Below, in pieces: positions 54,791-63,961 of a stretch of 64,000 nucleotides of DNA; within the stretch, counting starts at the first letter, position 1; each line of letters begins with the position of its first letter. A program made the translations under genes and the position numbers. Below the pieces are notes generated by a model, which saw only the letters and a program-made list of their open reading frames with translations, had not been told where the DNA came from and searched no databases. The DNA lies in the NCBI RefSeq assembly GCF_002250625.1, contig NZ_NMVQ01000023.1, forward strand, positions 274,947-338,946, given 5' to 3'. Origin of the DNA: Enemella dayhoffiae (GTDB lineage: Bacteria > Actinomycetota > Actinomycetes > Propionibacteriales > Propionibacteriaceae).

Positions 54791-57111
54791 CGCGGCTGAT
54801 TCCCGTGGCGGTGACGGCCTGGGGCGCGACCCTGGTCGGGACCGCTGCCGGTGGGGTGCCGGTCGCCGTCCTGGCGGCAGCGAGCGCGCTGGCCGCGGCG
54901 GTCCTGGCGCTGATCAGAAAGCCCCTGCTCGCCGCGACGGCGCTGGCATTGCTGGTGCTGCTGGCCACCAGCTGGGCCCGTCAGCAGCAGCTGGACAACT
55001 CCCCGCTGCGTCGGCTCGCCGAACAGCGGGCCGTCGCCGTCCTGGACGTGACCGTCGGCACCGATCCGCAGTCGGTCGGCAGCCGCTTCGGCGGACAGAC
55101 CGTGATGCTCTCCGGGGATGCGGTGCGTGCCTCCGGGCGCGGCCACGAGTTCGGTATGCGTCAACCCGTGCGGGTCTTCGCGACCGGCGGCAACGCCGAG
55201 GCTCTGCGGAGCCTGCCGGTCGGTGCCACGGTTCGGGTGCTGGTCCAGCTCGGGTCGCCGGATCCCGGTGAACCGTTCGCCGCGATCGCCTCCCTGCGCG
55301 GCACCCCCGAAACCGTCTCCCACCCCGGCCCCGGGTCCCGTGCCGTCGATGCGGTGCGTGCGGGACTGCGCGACGCGGTGGCGGAGCTACCCGCCGAACA
55401 GCGGGCGCTGGTACCGGCGCTGGTGGTGGGCGACACCAGCCTGATGACCGACCGGCTGCGGGAGGATTTCCGCACCACCGGCCTCGTCCACCTGACCGCT
55501 GTTTCAGGCGCCAACCTCACCCTGCTCCTGGCGTTCCTGCTCACCGCGGCCCGCCTGCTCGGAGTCCGCGGCCGTTGGCTGCACCTGGTCGGACTGATCG
55601 GCGTCGCCGTGTTCGTCACCCTCTGTCGGACCGAGCCGAGCGTGCTGCGGGCTGCCGCCATGGGACTGGTTGCGCTGGCCGCGCTCGGCTCGAATGCCGA
55701 GTCCGGAAAGGGGATCCGGCACCTCAGCCTGGCCGTGATCGCCCTGCTGCTGAGCGACCCCTGGCTGGGACGTTCGCTCGGTTTCGCCCTCTCGGTGCTC
55801 GCCTCGGGCGGCATCATCCTGCTGGCGGCACGCTGGCGAGATCGGCTGATCTGGCTGCCGCGGCCGGTGGCGGAGGCGGTGACCGTGCCGCTGGCGGCCC
55901 AACTCGCGACGCAGCCGCTGGTCACCGCCATCTCCGGACAGGTGAGCATGGTGGGGCTGCTGGCCAACGCCCTGGCCGGGCCGTTCGTCGGGCCGGCCAC
56001 CGTGCTCGGGTTCGCCACCGCCGGCCTCGCCGTCCCGCTGCCGTGGCTCGCCGGATTCACCGGGTGGCTGGCCGGTTGGAGCGCCCAGGCGATCCTCTGG
56101 ATCAGCCACGCCGGGGCCGGGCTTCCCGGGGCGGCCTGGCAGTGGCCGGCCGGACCCGTCGGGGTGCTGGTGGTCCTGCTCGCCTGCCTCGCCGCGATCC
56201 CGTTGATCGGGTGGCTGCTGGAGCGGCGCTGGTTGGTGCTGCTCACCGCCGCGCTGTTGGTGGTGGTGATCTCGCGGCCCCAGGCGACCCCCGGCTGGCC
56301 GCCCCGGGACTGGCTGCTGGTCGCCTGCGATGTCGGTCAGGGCGACGCGGTCGTGCTGAACGCCGGCGGTGGCCAGGCGGTCCTCGTCGACACCGGGCCG
56401 GCCCCCGCACCCCTGGCGGCCTGCCTGGACCAGCTCGGCGTCCGCGCGCTGCCGCTGCTGGTGCTCACCCACTACCACGCCGACCACGCCGGTGGACTGG
56501 ACGCGGTGGCCGGCCCAACCGGGGTACGCCGACCCCTCGGGCAACTGCTGGTGTCCCCGCTCGGCTCACCACCTGGCGCCGCTGCCGCGATCAGGCAGCG
56601 GGCCGACGCCCTGGGCGTACCGGTGCGGGTCGCGGCCCCGGGGCAGCAGCTCCGGATCGGTGAAATCAGCTGGCGCACGATCGGGCCGGTGCGCACCCAG
56701 GCGGCGGCGGTGGCCGGCGGCAACGGCGAGTCCTCGGCCGAGAACGATTCCAGCGTGGTCGCCGTGGCGGAGCTGGGCGGGATCCGCGTGCTGCTCACCG
56801 GGGACGCCGAACCCGCCGCCCAGCAGGCGATCCTGGCCAGCGGCGCCGACCTGCGCGCCGACGTGCTCAAGGTTGCCCACCACGGTTCGGCCCGCCAGGA
56901 CGAGGGGTTCGTGACCGCCAGCGGCGCCCGGGTGGCGCTGATCAGCGTCGGCGCCGACAACGACTATGGGCATCCCGCCGCCCGAACCCTGCAGCTGCTC
57001 GGCCGGCACGGCCAGCAGGTGCTCCGCACCGATCGCCAGGGCGCAGTCGCCCTGACCTGCACGGCTGGCCGCTTGGCCGCTCACCTCCAACGACCCAAGG
57101 AGCCCCGATGA
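54775..57111 (+). CDS. comEC: ComEC/Rec2-family DNA uptake channel
   Basis: 778 residues. An N-terminal region with helices and an OB-like DUF4131 part is followed by the Competence domain (HLTAVSGANLTLLLAFLL) with multiple membrane helices. The C-terminal metallo-beta-lactamase-like domain has LTHYHADHAGG and LKVAHHGSA, so the nuclease-type metal site looks intact. It should carry ssDNA through the membrane. ATG 54775 is used; its stop overlaps the next gene's ATG (ATGA). Confidence 0.94.
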   Translation: MATVDARLIPVAVTAWGATLVGTAAGGVPVAVLAAASALAAAVLALIRKPLLAATALALLVLLATSWARQQQLDNSPLRRLAEQRAVAVLDVTVGTDPQSVGSRFGGQTVMLSGDAVRASGRGHEFGMRQPVRVFATGGNAEALRSLPVGATVRVLVQLGSPDPGEPFAAIASLRGTPETVSHPGPGSRAVDAVRAGLRDAVAELPAEQRALVPALVVGDTSLMTDRLREDFRTTGLVHLTAVSGANLTLLLAFLLTAARLLGVRGRWLHLVGLIGVAVFVTLCRTEPSVLRAAAMGLVALAALGSNAESGKGIRHLSLAVIALLLSDPWLGRSLGFALSVLASGGIILLAARWRDRLIWLPRPVAEAVTVPLAAQLATQPLVTAISGQVSMVGLLANALAGPFVGPATVLGFATAGLAVPLPWLAGFTGWLAGWSAQAILWISHAGAGLPGAAWQWPAGPVGVLVVLLACLAAIPLIGWLLERRWLVLLTAALLVVVISRPQATPGWPPRDWLLVACDVGQGDAVVLNAGGGQAVLVDTGPAPAPLAACLDQLGVRALPLLVLTHYHADHAGGLDAVAGPTGVRRPLGQLLVSPLGSPPGAAAAIRQRADALGVPVRVAAPGQQLRIGEISWRTIGPVRTQAAAVAGGNGESSAENDSSVVAVAELGGIRVLLTGDAEPAAQQAILASGADLRADVLKVAHHGSARQDEGFVTASGARVALISVGADNDYGHPAARTLQLLGRHGQQVLRTDRQGAVALTCTAGRLAAHLQRPKEPR

Positions 57112-58895
57112 AGAAGACCGTGATCCTGTGCACCGTCGTGCTGGCGCTGATCGCCAGCGTGCTGCTGGCCGGACGCGCCCAGGCACGTCCCAACGATGGT
57201 TTCGGGCCGTTCGGTTTGCGCGTACAGGCGGCCGGCGGGCTGGCCGAGGTCGGGCAGTATCACATCGGTGACGAACGGGTGTGGTGCATCGACCTCAACT
57301 CCTCCGGTCCGCACAGCGCCTCGGGTTGGCGCAGTGCGGTGGCCGATCGGGTGCGCAAGCAGACCGACTTCGGTGACCGCGGCGGGCACCGGGACGTCAA
57401 CGGGCCCGAGCTGACCACCACCGAACTGGCCGACCTCGCGTGGGTGCTCGACTGGGCGCGTGAGCACGTGCGCGATGACGAATCCGCGGCCGCGGTCGAT
57501 CACGTGATTCGGGTGCGCACCGTGGGCGATGACCGTCAGCGCGCCCGGATGGACGCGCGCTATCGGGCCGCGGTGGCCGCCCGGCCCGGGGTGGCCCGGC
57601 GCGTGGACGAACTGGAGCAGGGCCTTAGTCGCGCGGGTGTCGATCGGCTCGAGTTGCAACTGCAGGCGCCCACGCTCATCCAGGGCGGGGCGGTGGGGGT
57701 ACGCCTGGCCGGATCGCGGGGAGACGGTCCAGCCGGTGTCCCGGTGACGCTGACCGTGGCGGGCAGGCAGCACCGACTGGTCACCGACGGCACCGGACGG
57801 GCTCGGCTCGAGCTGCCCGCCCAGAACCCCGGCGAACTCGCGGTGACCGCGGACGCGGAGGTGCCGGCGGATCGGCCGATCCTCTACGCGGCGAAGGAAT
57901 ACGACAACCCGCGCAGTCGGGACCACCAGGTGCAGCGGATGGTCGGTGCCGCACCGCGGCGCCCGCTCAAGGCGGCTGCCATTGCCCGGGTCGAGCCGCT
58001 GCGGCCGGCGATCACCACGGTGACCTCGAAGGCGGTCGCCGAACCGGGGGAGCGGCTCACCGATCAGGTCGACGTGACCGGTGCGCCGGGGGTACGCCTG
58101 GAGGCGCGAGGGGTGCTCTGGGGACCCTATTCCCAGCGACCCCGGGCCGAGAACTGCCGGCCGGATGATCCGAAGGCGGGCGAGGTGAAGTTCGCCATCG
58201 ACGGTGACGGCCGCTATCGGACCCCGGAGATCACCGTGCAGAAGGCGGGATTCTATGTCTGGCAGGAGTTTCTGCCGGGCACAGACCGGTCGGCACCGGT
58301 GACCACCCCGTGCGGGGTGGCCGAAGAGACCAGCCTGGTCAAGGCCCGGCCCACGATCACCACCGTCACCTCGCACGCCGAGCTGACCGGCGGCGGCAAC
58401 GTCACTGACCTGGTCCGGATCAGCGGACTCTGGCCGGATCAGGCCCGCCGCACGGTGACCGCAACCCTGTTCGGGCCCTATCCTCAGCGGCCCACGGAGA
58501 ACGACTGCCGCCCCGATGACCCGCGGGCGGGGACCGTCCGGCTCGAAGTCAACCGGGACGGAGACCACCGGACCCCGCCGATCGCCGTGGAACGGCCCGG
58601 TTTCTATGTGTGGCAGGAAACCCTGGCGGCCGACGATCGCACCGCGTCGGTGACAACGCCCTGCGGAGTGGCCAGCGAGATCACCTGGGTGCGCCCGACG
58701 CCACCGCCTCCCACGCCCAGCCCGACCCCCCCGCCCAGCCCGACCCCCACGCCCAGCCCGAGCCCGACGCCCAGCCCGAGCCCGACGCCCACCCCCACAC
58801 CGACACCCCAGCCAGAGCCGATGCCGAAACCCGAGCCCTCGGCGCCAACCCGGCCGGTGCTGCGCATCCCGTCCGGAGCGGTGGAGGGTGACTGA
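57108..58895 (+). CDS. secreted repeat protein resembling a thioester-domain surface protein
   Basis: 595 residues. A signal peptide ends near AQA-RP (residues 25-27). The N-terminal domain has YHIGDERVWCIDLN (C60) and later LADLAWVLDWAREHV...DESAAAVDHVI, recalling Cys-Gln thioester surface proteins, though the Gln position reads Asp. A linker domain follows, then two 115-residue repeats (from 300 and 415) sharing ITTVTS, GPY-QRP, CRPDDP-AG, GFYVWQE and VTTPCGVA, two Cys per repeat. A long Pro/Thr/Ser stalk ends VLRIPSGAVEGD with no LPxTG and no C-terminal helix. Coupled to comEC and to the sortase on either side. Confidence 0.75.
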   Translation: MKKTVILCTVVLALIASVLLAGRAQARPNDGFGPFGLRVQAAGGLAEVGQYHIGDERVWCIDLNSSGPHSASGWRSAVADRVRKQTDFGDRGGHRDVNGPELTTTELADLAWVLDWAREHVRDDESAAAVDHVIRVRTVGDDRQRARMDARYRAAVAARPGVARRVDELEQGLSRAGVDRLELQLQAPTLIQGGAVGVRLAGSRGDGPAGVPVTLTVAGRQHRLVTDGTGRARLELPAQNPGELAVTADAEVPADRPILYAAKEYDNPRSRDHQVQRMVGAAPRRPLKAAAIARVEPLRPAITTVTSKAVAEPGERLTDQVDVTGAPGVRLEARGVLWGPYSQRPRAENCRPDDPKAGEVKFAIDGDGRYRTPEITVQKAGFYVWQEFLPGTDRSAPVTTPCGVAEETSLVKARPTITTVTSHAELTGGGNVTDLVRISGLWPDQARRTVTATLFGPYPQRPTENDCRPDDPRAGTVRLEVNRDGDHRTPPIAVERPGFYVWQETLAADDRTASVTTPCGVASEITWVRPTPPPPTPSPTPPPSPTPTPSPSPTPSPSPTPTPTPTPQPEPMPKPEPSAPTRPVLRIPSGAVEGD

Positions 58896-59701
58896 TGCGC
58901 ACCCGGGTCTTCACCATCGTGGTGGCGGTCGCCGTCGCCGGTTGCCTGTTGGGGGTGGTGATCTGGGGCCGCTCCCGGCCACCGGCCCGGCCGACGGCCG
59001 AAGCGGTTCCCGGGACCGAGCCGACACCTGGGGTCACCCACGACCATCCCTTGGTGACCCCGCCGGCTACGCCCACCGCGACAGGTGCGCCCGACCCGGC
59101 CGAGCAACCCCCCGAGCCGGGTACGCCGGCCCCCACCCCGGGGCGTACCTGGACCGCGCCGGGACCGACCCAGCCGCCCACGGCGACGACGGCGCCGTCG
59201 AGAGCCCCCGCGCCCGGCGGTTCTCCGACCCGCCAGCCAGGAACGGGGCCGGCCGAGTTGCAGGTGCCCAGCCTCGGCATCCGGGCGCCGATCCGCGCCG
59301 CCGCCATCACCGATGGGGTGTTCCAGGTGCCCAAGGACCCGGCAACCGTTGGCGTGCACCGCGGATCCGCTGGCAGCCTGCCCGACCGCCTCCGGCCGGG
59401 GCCCGGCACCATCCTGATGTCGGGCCACGTCACCTCCGGTTCGGTGCGCGGGTCGTTGTGGCCGCTGCACCGGCTCGCCCCCGGAGCGATGCTGGTGACC
59501 AGTGACGGCGCCGGCGGCACGGCGCGGTGGCGGGCGACCCGGTTGCACACGGTGCGGGCCGACCAGCTTCCGGCCGACCTGCTGGACAGCACCGGGAGGA
59601 GCCGGTTGGTCGTCGTCACCTGCTCCGGGGAGGTGATGGTCGAGGGTGGCCGGCGCGGCTATCGGGACAACCTGATCGTGGAGGCGGTGCCCGACGCCTG
59701 A
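58895..59701 (+). CDS. class F-like sortase
   Basis: 268 residues; ATG 58895 shares a base with the previous stop (TGATG). An N-terminal membrane anchor and a Pro/Thr-rich stalk of about 90 residues precede the sortase domain (from ELQVPSLGIRAPI). The catalytic triad is H178 (MSGHVTSG), C243 (VVTCSGE) and R257 (GGRRGYRDN), the pattern of actinobacterial class F sortases. Such enzymes join surface proteins to the wall. The obvious neighbour substrate lacks a sorting signal, so true substrates may be elsewhere. Confidence 0.9.
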   Translation: MRTRVFTIVVAVAVAGCLLGVVIWGRSRPPARPTAEAVPGTEPTPGVTHDHPLVTPPATPTATGAPDPAEQPPEPGTPAPTPGRTWTAPGPTQPPTATTAPSRAPAPGGSPTRQPGTGPAELQVPSLGIRAPIRAAAITDGVFQVPKDPATVGVHRGSAGSLPDRLRPGPGTILMSGHVTSGSVRGSLWPLHRLAPGAMLVTSDGAGGTARWRATRLHTVRADQLPADLLDSTGRSRLVVVTCSGEVMVEGGRRGYRDNLIVEAVPDA

Positions 59702-59728
59702 GCGGGGTCTGGTGCCTATGCTGGGGCG

Positions 59729-60535
59729 ATGACGGCACAGCCAGCGGTCGACAGCGGCGAGGCCCTGCGGTGGTCCCCACAGCACGCCCGGCAACGAGCC
59801 CGCGCCGGGCTGTGCGCGCCGACGACGGGCTGGGCGTACGGGTTCACCCAGACCAACCTGGTCGTCGTGCCGCAGGACTGGGCCTACGACCTGCTGCTGT
59901 TCTGCCAGCGCAACCCGCGGCCCTGCCCCGTGCTGGATGTGTCGGACGTCGGCAGCCCCAGCACCCGGCTCGCCCCGGACGCCGATCTGCGCACCGACCT
60001 CCCGCGCTATCGCGTCTGGCGCGACGGTGAGCTGGTCGAGGAACCCACCGACATCACCACGCACTGGCGCGACGACCTGGTCGCCTTCCACATCGGCTGC
60101 TCGTTCACCTTCGAACAGGGGCTGATCGAGACCGGCATCCCGCTGCGGCACCTCGAGCAGGGCCGCAACGTGTCGATGTATGTCACCCGGCGCGATTGCG
60201 TCCCGGCCGGGCGGCTGCGCGGACCGCTGGTGGTGTCGATGCGACCCATCCCCGCGGATCGGGTCAGCGAGGCCGTGCAGATCAGCGGGCGTACGCCTCA
60301 GGTGCACGGCGCGCCCGTACACGTCGGCTCGCCCGAAACCCTGCTCGCCGGCGACCTGGCCAACCCGGAGTTCGGCGACCCGGTGCAGGCGGAGCCGGGT
60401 GACGTCCCGGTGTTCTGGGCCTGCGGGGTCACCCCCCAGGCTGCCCTGATGGCGTCCCGGCCACCGTTCGCGATCACCCACGCACCGGGTCACATGTTCG
60501 TCACGGACCTGCCCGAGCGCGAGCTGCAGAGCTGA
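59729..60535 (+). CDS. DUF1445 protein (putative hydro-lyase / D-glutamate cyclase-like)
   Basis: 268 residues from ATG 59729. The DUF1445 blocks are [54 protein letters not shown] and [31 protein letters not shown]. The mammalian relative is D-glutamate cyclase; the bacterial reaction is unsettled. Its 3' end is 7 bp from the convergent MFS gene. Confidence 0.92.
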   Translation: MTAQPAVDSGEALRWSPQHARQRARAGLCAPTTGWAYGFTQTNLVVVPQDWAYDLLLFCQRNPRPCPVLDVSDVGSPSTRLAPDADLRTDLPRYRVWRDGELVEEPTDITTHWRDDLVAFHIGCSFTFEQGLIETGIPLRHLEQGRNVSMYVTRRDCVPAGRLRGPLVVSMRPIPADRVSEAVQISGRTPQVHGAPVHVGSPETLLAGDLANPEFGDPVQAEPGDVPVFWACGVTPQAALMASRPPFAITHAPGHMFVTDLPERELQS

Positions 60536-60542
60536 TCCGCGG

Positions 60543-61703
60543 TCAGCGGCCGAGCCGGCTCGCATAGCGGATCCGGGCCAGGCAGGCGACCAGCGTCAAC
60601 GGCACCAGGATCACCCCGCAGGCCACGAACAGCAGCTGATAGCGGCCCGCCTCGGCGAACGGCGCCGCCAGGTACGCCGCCAGCGAGCTGCCCACGAAGA
60701 GCGACCCGGCGAACAGGGACACCACCGTGCCGCGCACCCTCGGCACCACCGAGGTCGCCCACGTCTGCAGCGAGGAGTGCATGAACGCCCAGCCGCCCCC
60801 CAGGGCCAGGGCGGTCACCAGCACCGTGACCGGGGTGACCCGCCATCCGACCACGGCGAACCCCACCGCCAGCTGCGCCCCGCCCACCCCGAGCAACCAC
60901 CACATCGGCCAGCGCTGGGTCAACCGCCGCACCAGCTGGGAGAACCCCAGCACCCCGACGCCGTAGGCGGCGGTCACCAGGCCGGCCACCGACGCGTCCA
61001 CCCCCTGTGCGGCGAGCGCCGGTGGCAGCAGCGTCAGCATCCCGAGCAGGGTGCCACCCTCGACCAGCACCAACGCATAGAGCAGCACCGCCCAGCCGTT
61101 GCTGAGGGCCGCCGCGAACTGGCCGATCAGGTGCCCCACCACCGGTTCGCGCTCCGGTTCGGGGAGGCGTCCGACCAGCAACCCGGCCACCAGCGACGCG
61201 GCCCCGGCGAGCACGAACACCGGCCGCCAGCCGACGGCGTGCGCCAGCACCCCGGCCAGGGCGGTGGCCAGCGCCGTCCCGACGGCCATCGTCGCCATCA
61301 GGTCCGAGAGGGCGCGTTGGCGTACGCCCAGCTCGACGGTGTCCCCGACATAGGTGAGGGAGGTCGGCACCACCGCGCCGAAGCACGCACCGGCGACAAT
61401 CCTGGTCACCAGCAGCCAACCGGCGTCGGGCACCACCCCGATGCTGGCGACCCCGCCGACGAGCATCGTCAACTGGATCAGCCGAACCCGCCCGAACCGG
61501 TCGGACAGGGTTCCCCACACCGGCTGGGAGACGCCATAGGCGAGGAAGTATGCTCCGGCGATCGCGACCAGCTCCGACAGCGGGACGTCCAGTCCGACCG
61601 CGATGCTCACCAGCATCGGCCCGATCACGAACCGGTCGAAGCTGCTCATGAACCCGGCCGCGGCCAGGGCCACCGGGGGAGCGAACGCACGGTCCGAGGT
61701 CAC
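60543..61703 (-). CDS. MFS transporter
   Basis: 386 residues from GTG 61703 with twelve predicted helices. The loop 2-3 motif GTLSDRFGRVRL is the standard MFS signature A, and RIVAGACFGAVVPTSLTYVGD matches motif C-like drug/sugar porters. Substrate unknown. It is inserted between comE and holA and diverges from holA. Confidence 0.9.
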   Translation of the reverse strand: MTSDRAFAPPVALAAAGFMSSFDRFVIGPMLVSIAVGLDVPLSELVAIAGAYFLAYGVSQPVWGTLSDRFGRVRLIQLTMLVGGVASIGVVPDAGWLLVTRIVAGACFGAVVPTSLTYVGDTVELGVRQRALSDLMATMAVGTALATALAGVLAHAVGWRPVFVLAGAASLVAGLLVGRLPEPEREPVVGHLIGQFAAALSNGWAVLLYALVLVEGGTLLGMLTLLPPALAAQGVDASVAGLVTAAYGVGVLGFSQLVRRLTQRWPMWWLLGVGGAQLAVGFAVVGWRVTPVTVLVTALALGGGWAFMHSSLQTWATSVVPRVRGTVVSLFAGSLFVGSSLAAYLAAPFAEAGRYQLLFVACGVILVPLTLVACLARIRYASRLGR

Positions 61704-61751
61704 CGGCCGACCCTATCCCCGATGTCGTTCCGGGCTGGCATGCTTGGCCGC

Positions 61752-62720
61752 ATGGCAAAAACCTCCGCCTTCGGCCGCGTGCTGCTGGTCAGCGGCCCCG
61801 AGTCGTTGCTGGCCGACCGGGCGGTGGCCGAGCGGGTCGCCGCCGCCCGCAAGGAGCAGTCCGTGGCCGAGGCGCACGACGTCGAGGCGAGCCGGGTCGA
61901 CGCCGGCTCCCTCGCCGAACTGTCCGGTGGCTCGCTGTTCGCCGACGCGACGATCCTGGTCATCCGCGACCTGGCCAATCTGGACCCCGACCTGCACCCG
62001 GCGGTGCTCGCCCTGGCCACCGACCCGCTGCCCGACCTGGCGACGGTGCTGGTGCACGGTGGCGGCAACAAGGGCAAAGGCCTGCTGGACAAGCTGAAGA
62101 AGACGAAGGTCGAGGTGTTCGACTGCGCGGCCCTCAAGCCGCGTGAGTTGCTTCCGTTCGTCACCAACGAGGTACGCCGCAGCGGCGCGCGGATGAGCAC
62201 CGACGCCGCCCAGTTCCTGATCGACGCCGTCGGGCACGACCTGCGTTCGCTCGCCGCCGCGGTCGACCAGCTGGCGGCCGACAATGACGGCAACGAGATC
62301 GGTATCGACCTGGTGCGGCGCTACTTCGGCGGACGGGCAGAGGTGTCCAGCTTCGCGGTGGCCGACGAGGCACTCGCCGGGCGCGCCACACGCGCGCTGG
62401 AGCAGCTGCGCTGGGCCCTGTCGACCGGGGTCGCGCCGGTGCTGGTGACCAGCGCGCTGGCCTCCGGGCTGCGCGGGCTGGGCAAGCTGCAGGGCAACCG
62501 CACCGGCATGGGGGACAACGACCTGGCCCGAGACATCGGCGTACCCCCGTGGAAGCTGCGCACCATGCGCCAGCAGCTCCGCGGCTGGGACCAGGGCTCA
62601 CTCGCCACCGCGATCCGCGCCGTCGCCCAGGCCGACGCCGACATCAAGGGCGCCGCCGACCAGCCGGAATACGCGCTGGAGCGCTGCGTGCTCGCCATCG
62701 CCACCGCACACCGCGGCTGA
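61752..62720 (+). CDS. holA: DNA polymerase III subunit delta
   Basis: 322 residues from ATG 61752; an upstream in-frame ATG gives a longer, unlikely N-terminus. FGRVLLVSGPESLLADRAV resembles the degenerate ATP-site region of delta; the helical collar at the C-terminus includes SALASGLRGLGKLQ and IKGAADQPEYALERCVL. It loads the beta clamp within the clamp loader. Normally next to comEC; here four other genes intervene. Confidence 0.93.
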   Translation: MAKTSAFGRVLLVSGPESLLADRAVAERVAAARKEQSVAEAHDVEASRVDAGSLAELSGGSLFADATILVIRDLANLDPDLHPAVLALATDPLPDLATVLVHGGGNKGKGLLDKLKKTKVEVFDCAALKPRELLPFVTNEVRRSGARMSTDAAQFLIDAVGHDLRSLAAAVDQLAADNDGNEIGIDLVRRYFGGRAEVSSFAVADEALAGRATRALEQLRWALSTGVAPVLVTSALASGLRGLGKLQGNRTGMGDNDLARDIGVPPWKLRTMRQQLRGWDQGSLATAIRAVAQADADIKGAADQPEYALERCVLAIATAHRG

Positions 62721-62727
62721 GCCCGGC

Positions 62728-63396
62728 TCACCCCCATTCGCTGGGGAGTCGCCACCAGGCGTACGCCGGGGACTGCGGCCAGCCGACGGGGGAGTCCTCC
62801 CACGGTTCCTGCCGGCCGAAGGGCGCCACGTCGAGCAGCGACCAACTGGTGCCGAGCTGTTCCACCCCGCGGCGGCTGGTCGCCCAGGTCCGGTGGATCG
62901 TGTCCCCGGACCGCAGGAACACGTGCAGCGCGAACCCGGTGCCCTCGTCCTCGGGCTCACCGAGGTCATCGGCCATCGAGCTGCCCGCGCTGGAGAAGAA
63001 CGGCAGCCGGAACCCCTCCCGGGTCACGACCGGGGCGAGCTCGTCGGCCGGGGAGCGGCTCACCGCCGCGAACGACACACTCCGCGCGGCCAGTGCGGCC
63101 AGGCTGCCCACGTTGTCGAGGAACATGCTGCAACCGCTGCAGGGTTCGCCGTCGTGCAACGGCATGAACTGATAGACGATCAGCTGCGGGCGCCCGGCGA
63201 ACAGGGCACCGAGGCTGGTCGATGTGCCGTCGAGTGCGGTCAGCGGATAGTCGGCGACCGGGTGCATCGGCAACCGGCGGCGTTCGGCGGCCAACGCGTC
63301 ACCGGCCCTGGTGTGCGCCTTCTCCTTCTCGCGCAACCGCGCCAGCGACTCCCGCCACCGATCGATTTCGACCACGTCCGGGTGAGGTTCATCCAT
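62728..63396 (-). CDS. DUF899 thioredoxin-like protein
   Basis: 222 residues from ATG 63396. The family motif LIVYQFMPLHDGEPCSGCSMFLDNVG includes a CSGC pair similar to a thioredoxin active site; the C-terminus (WSLLDVAPFGRQE; GWPQSPAYAWWR) is typical of DUF899. A thiol-disulfide role is likely but unproven. Its 3' end is 7 bp from the convergent holA end. Confidence 0.9.
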   Translation of the reverse strand: MDEPHPDVVEIDRWRESLARLREKEKAHTRAGDALAAERRRLPMHPVADYPLTALDGTSTSLGALFAGRPQLIVYQFMPLHDGEPCSGCSMFLDNVGSLAALAARSVSFAAVSRSPADELAPVVTREGFRLPFFSSAGSSMADDLGEPEDEGTGFALHVFLRSGDTIHRTWATSRRGVEQLGTSWSLLDVAPFGRQEPWEDSPVGWPQSPAYAWWRLPSEWG

Positions 63397-63461
63397 GGGC
63401 CCACGCTAGGAGCCCTGCCCGGCGAGTACTTCTCCGGGATTGCTCAGCTCTGAACGCAACA

Positions 63462-63489
63462 ACGCCCCGGACCCAGTGATCCGGGGCGT
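63462..63489 (-). terminator. terminator of rpsT
   Basis: ACGCCCCGGA and TCCGGGGCGT form a perfect 10-bp stem with an 8-nt loop, 20 bp past the rpsT stop. On the minus strand it is followed by TTGTTG, a weak U-tract. Confidence 0.85.
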
Positions 63490-63509
63490 CGCACCGACGC
63501 GGTGTGCGA

Positions 63510-63770
63510 TCAGGCCTTGGCGGCCTGGCTGGAGATGGCCGACTTCTTGTTCGCGGCCTGGTTCTTGTGGATGACGCCCTTCGAGACCGCCTTGTCGAGC
63601 AGGCGGGTCGCGCGCTTGGCGGTCTCCTTCGCCTTCGCCGAATCGCCGGCCTCGATGGCCTGACGGAAGCGGCGAGCGGCGGTGCGCAGCTCAGACTTGA
63701 CCTGCTTGTTGCGCTGACGCGACTTCTCGTTGGTCTTGATCCGCTTCATCTGGGACTTGATGTTCGCCAC
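63510..63770 (-). CDS. rpsT: 30S ribosomal protein S20
   Basis: 86 residues from GTG 63770 ([21 protein letters not shown]). The Lys/Arg/Ala-rich helix and [15 protein letters not shown] are diagnostic. A longer frame upstream adds a non-conserved stretch and is rejected. Opposite in direction to holA, the usual actinobacterial layout. Confidence 0.97.
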   Translation of the reverse strand: MANIKSQMKRIKTNEKSRQRNKQVKSELRTAARRFRQAIEAGDSAKAKETAKRATRLLDKAVSKGVIHKNQAANKKSAISSQAAKA

Positions 63771-63839
63771 TGGGCAGCCTCTTGATCGGTTCGTGTTCGT
63801 CGGTTGGGTTTGCGTGTCGGGCACGCAGCACAGCGAATA

Positions 63840-63868
63840 ACTCTACTTGGCACCCGCCGGTCGAGCAA
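63840..63868 (-). promoter_or_regulatory. promoter of rpsT
   Basis: On the minus strand: -35 TTGCTC (63868-63863), 17-bp spacer, -10 TAGAGT (63845-63840). The leader before the GTG is about 60 nt. Nothing else is clear between 63870 and 63960. Confidence 0.75.
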
Positions 63869-63961
63869 GTCGACGGCGAGACTCACACATAGTCCCCGGG
63901 AACGAGGGGGCCGTGCCTCACATACTTTCCCCCGCGAAGCAGTGGCCGGCCACGATGGGGT

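Noticed and set aside
62728..63453. Plus-strand frames opposite DUF899 (62893-63453 and others)
   Set aside because: The minus strand carries the recognisable DUF899 CSGC motif and C-terminus; the plus frames have no domain.
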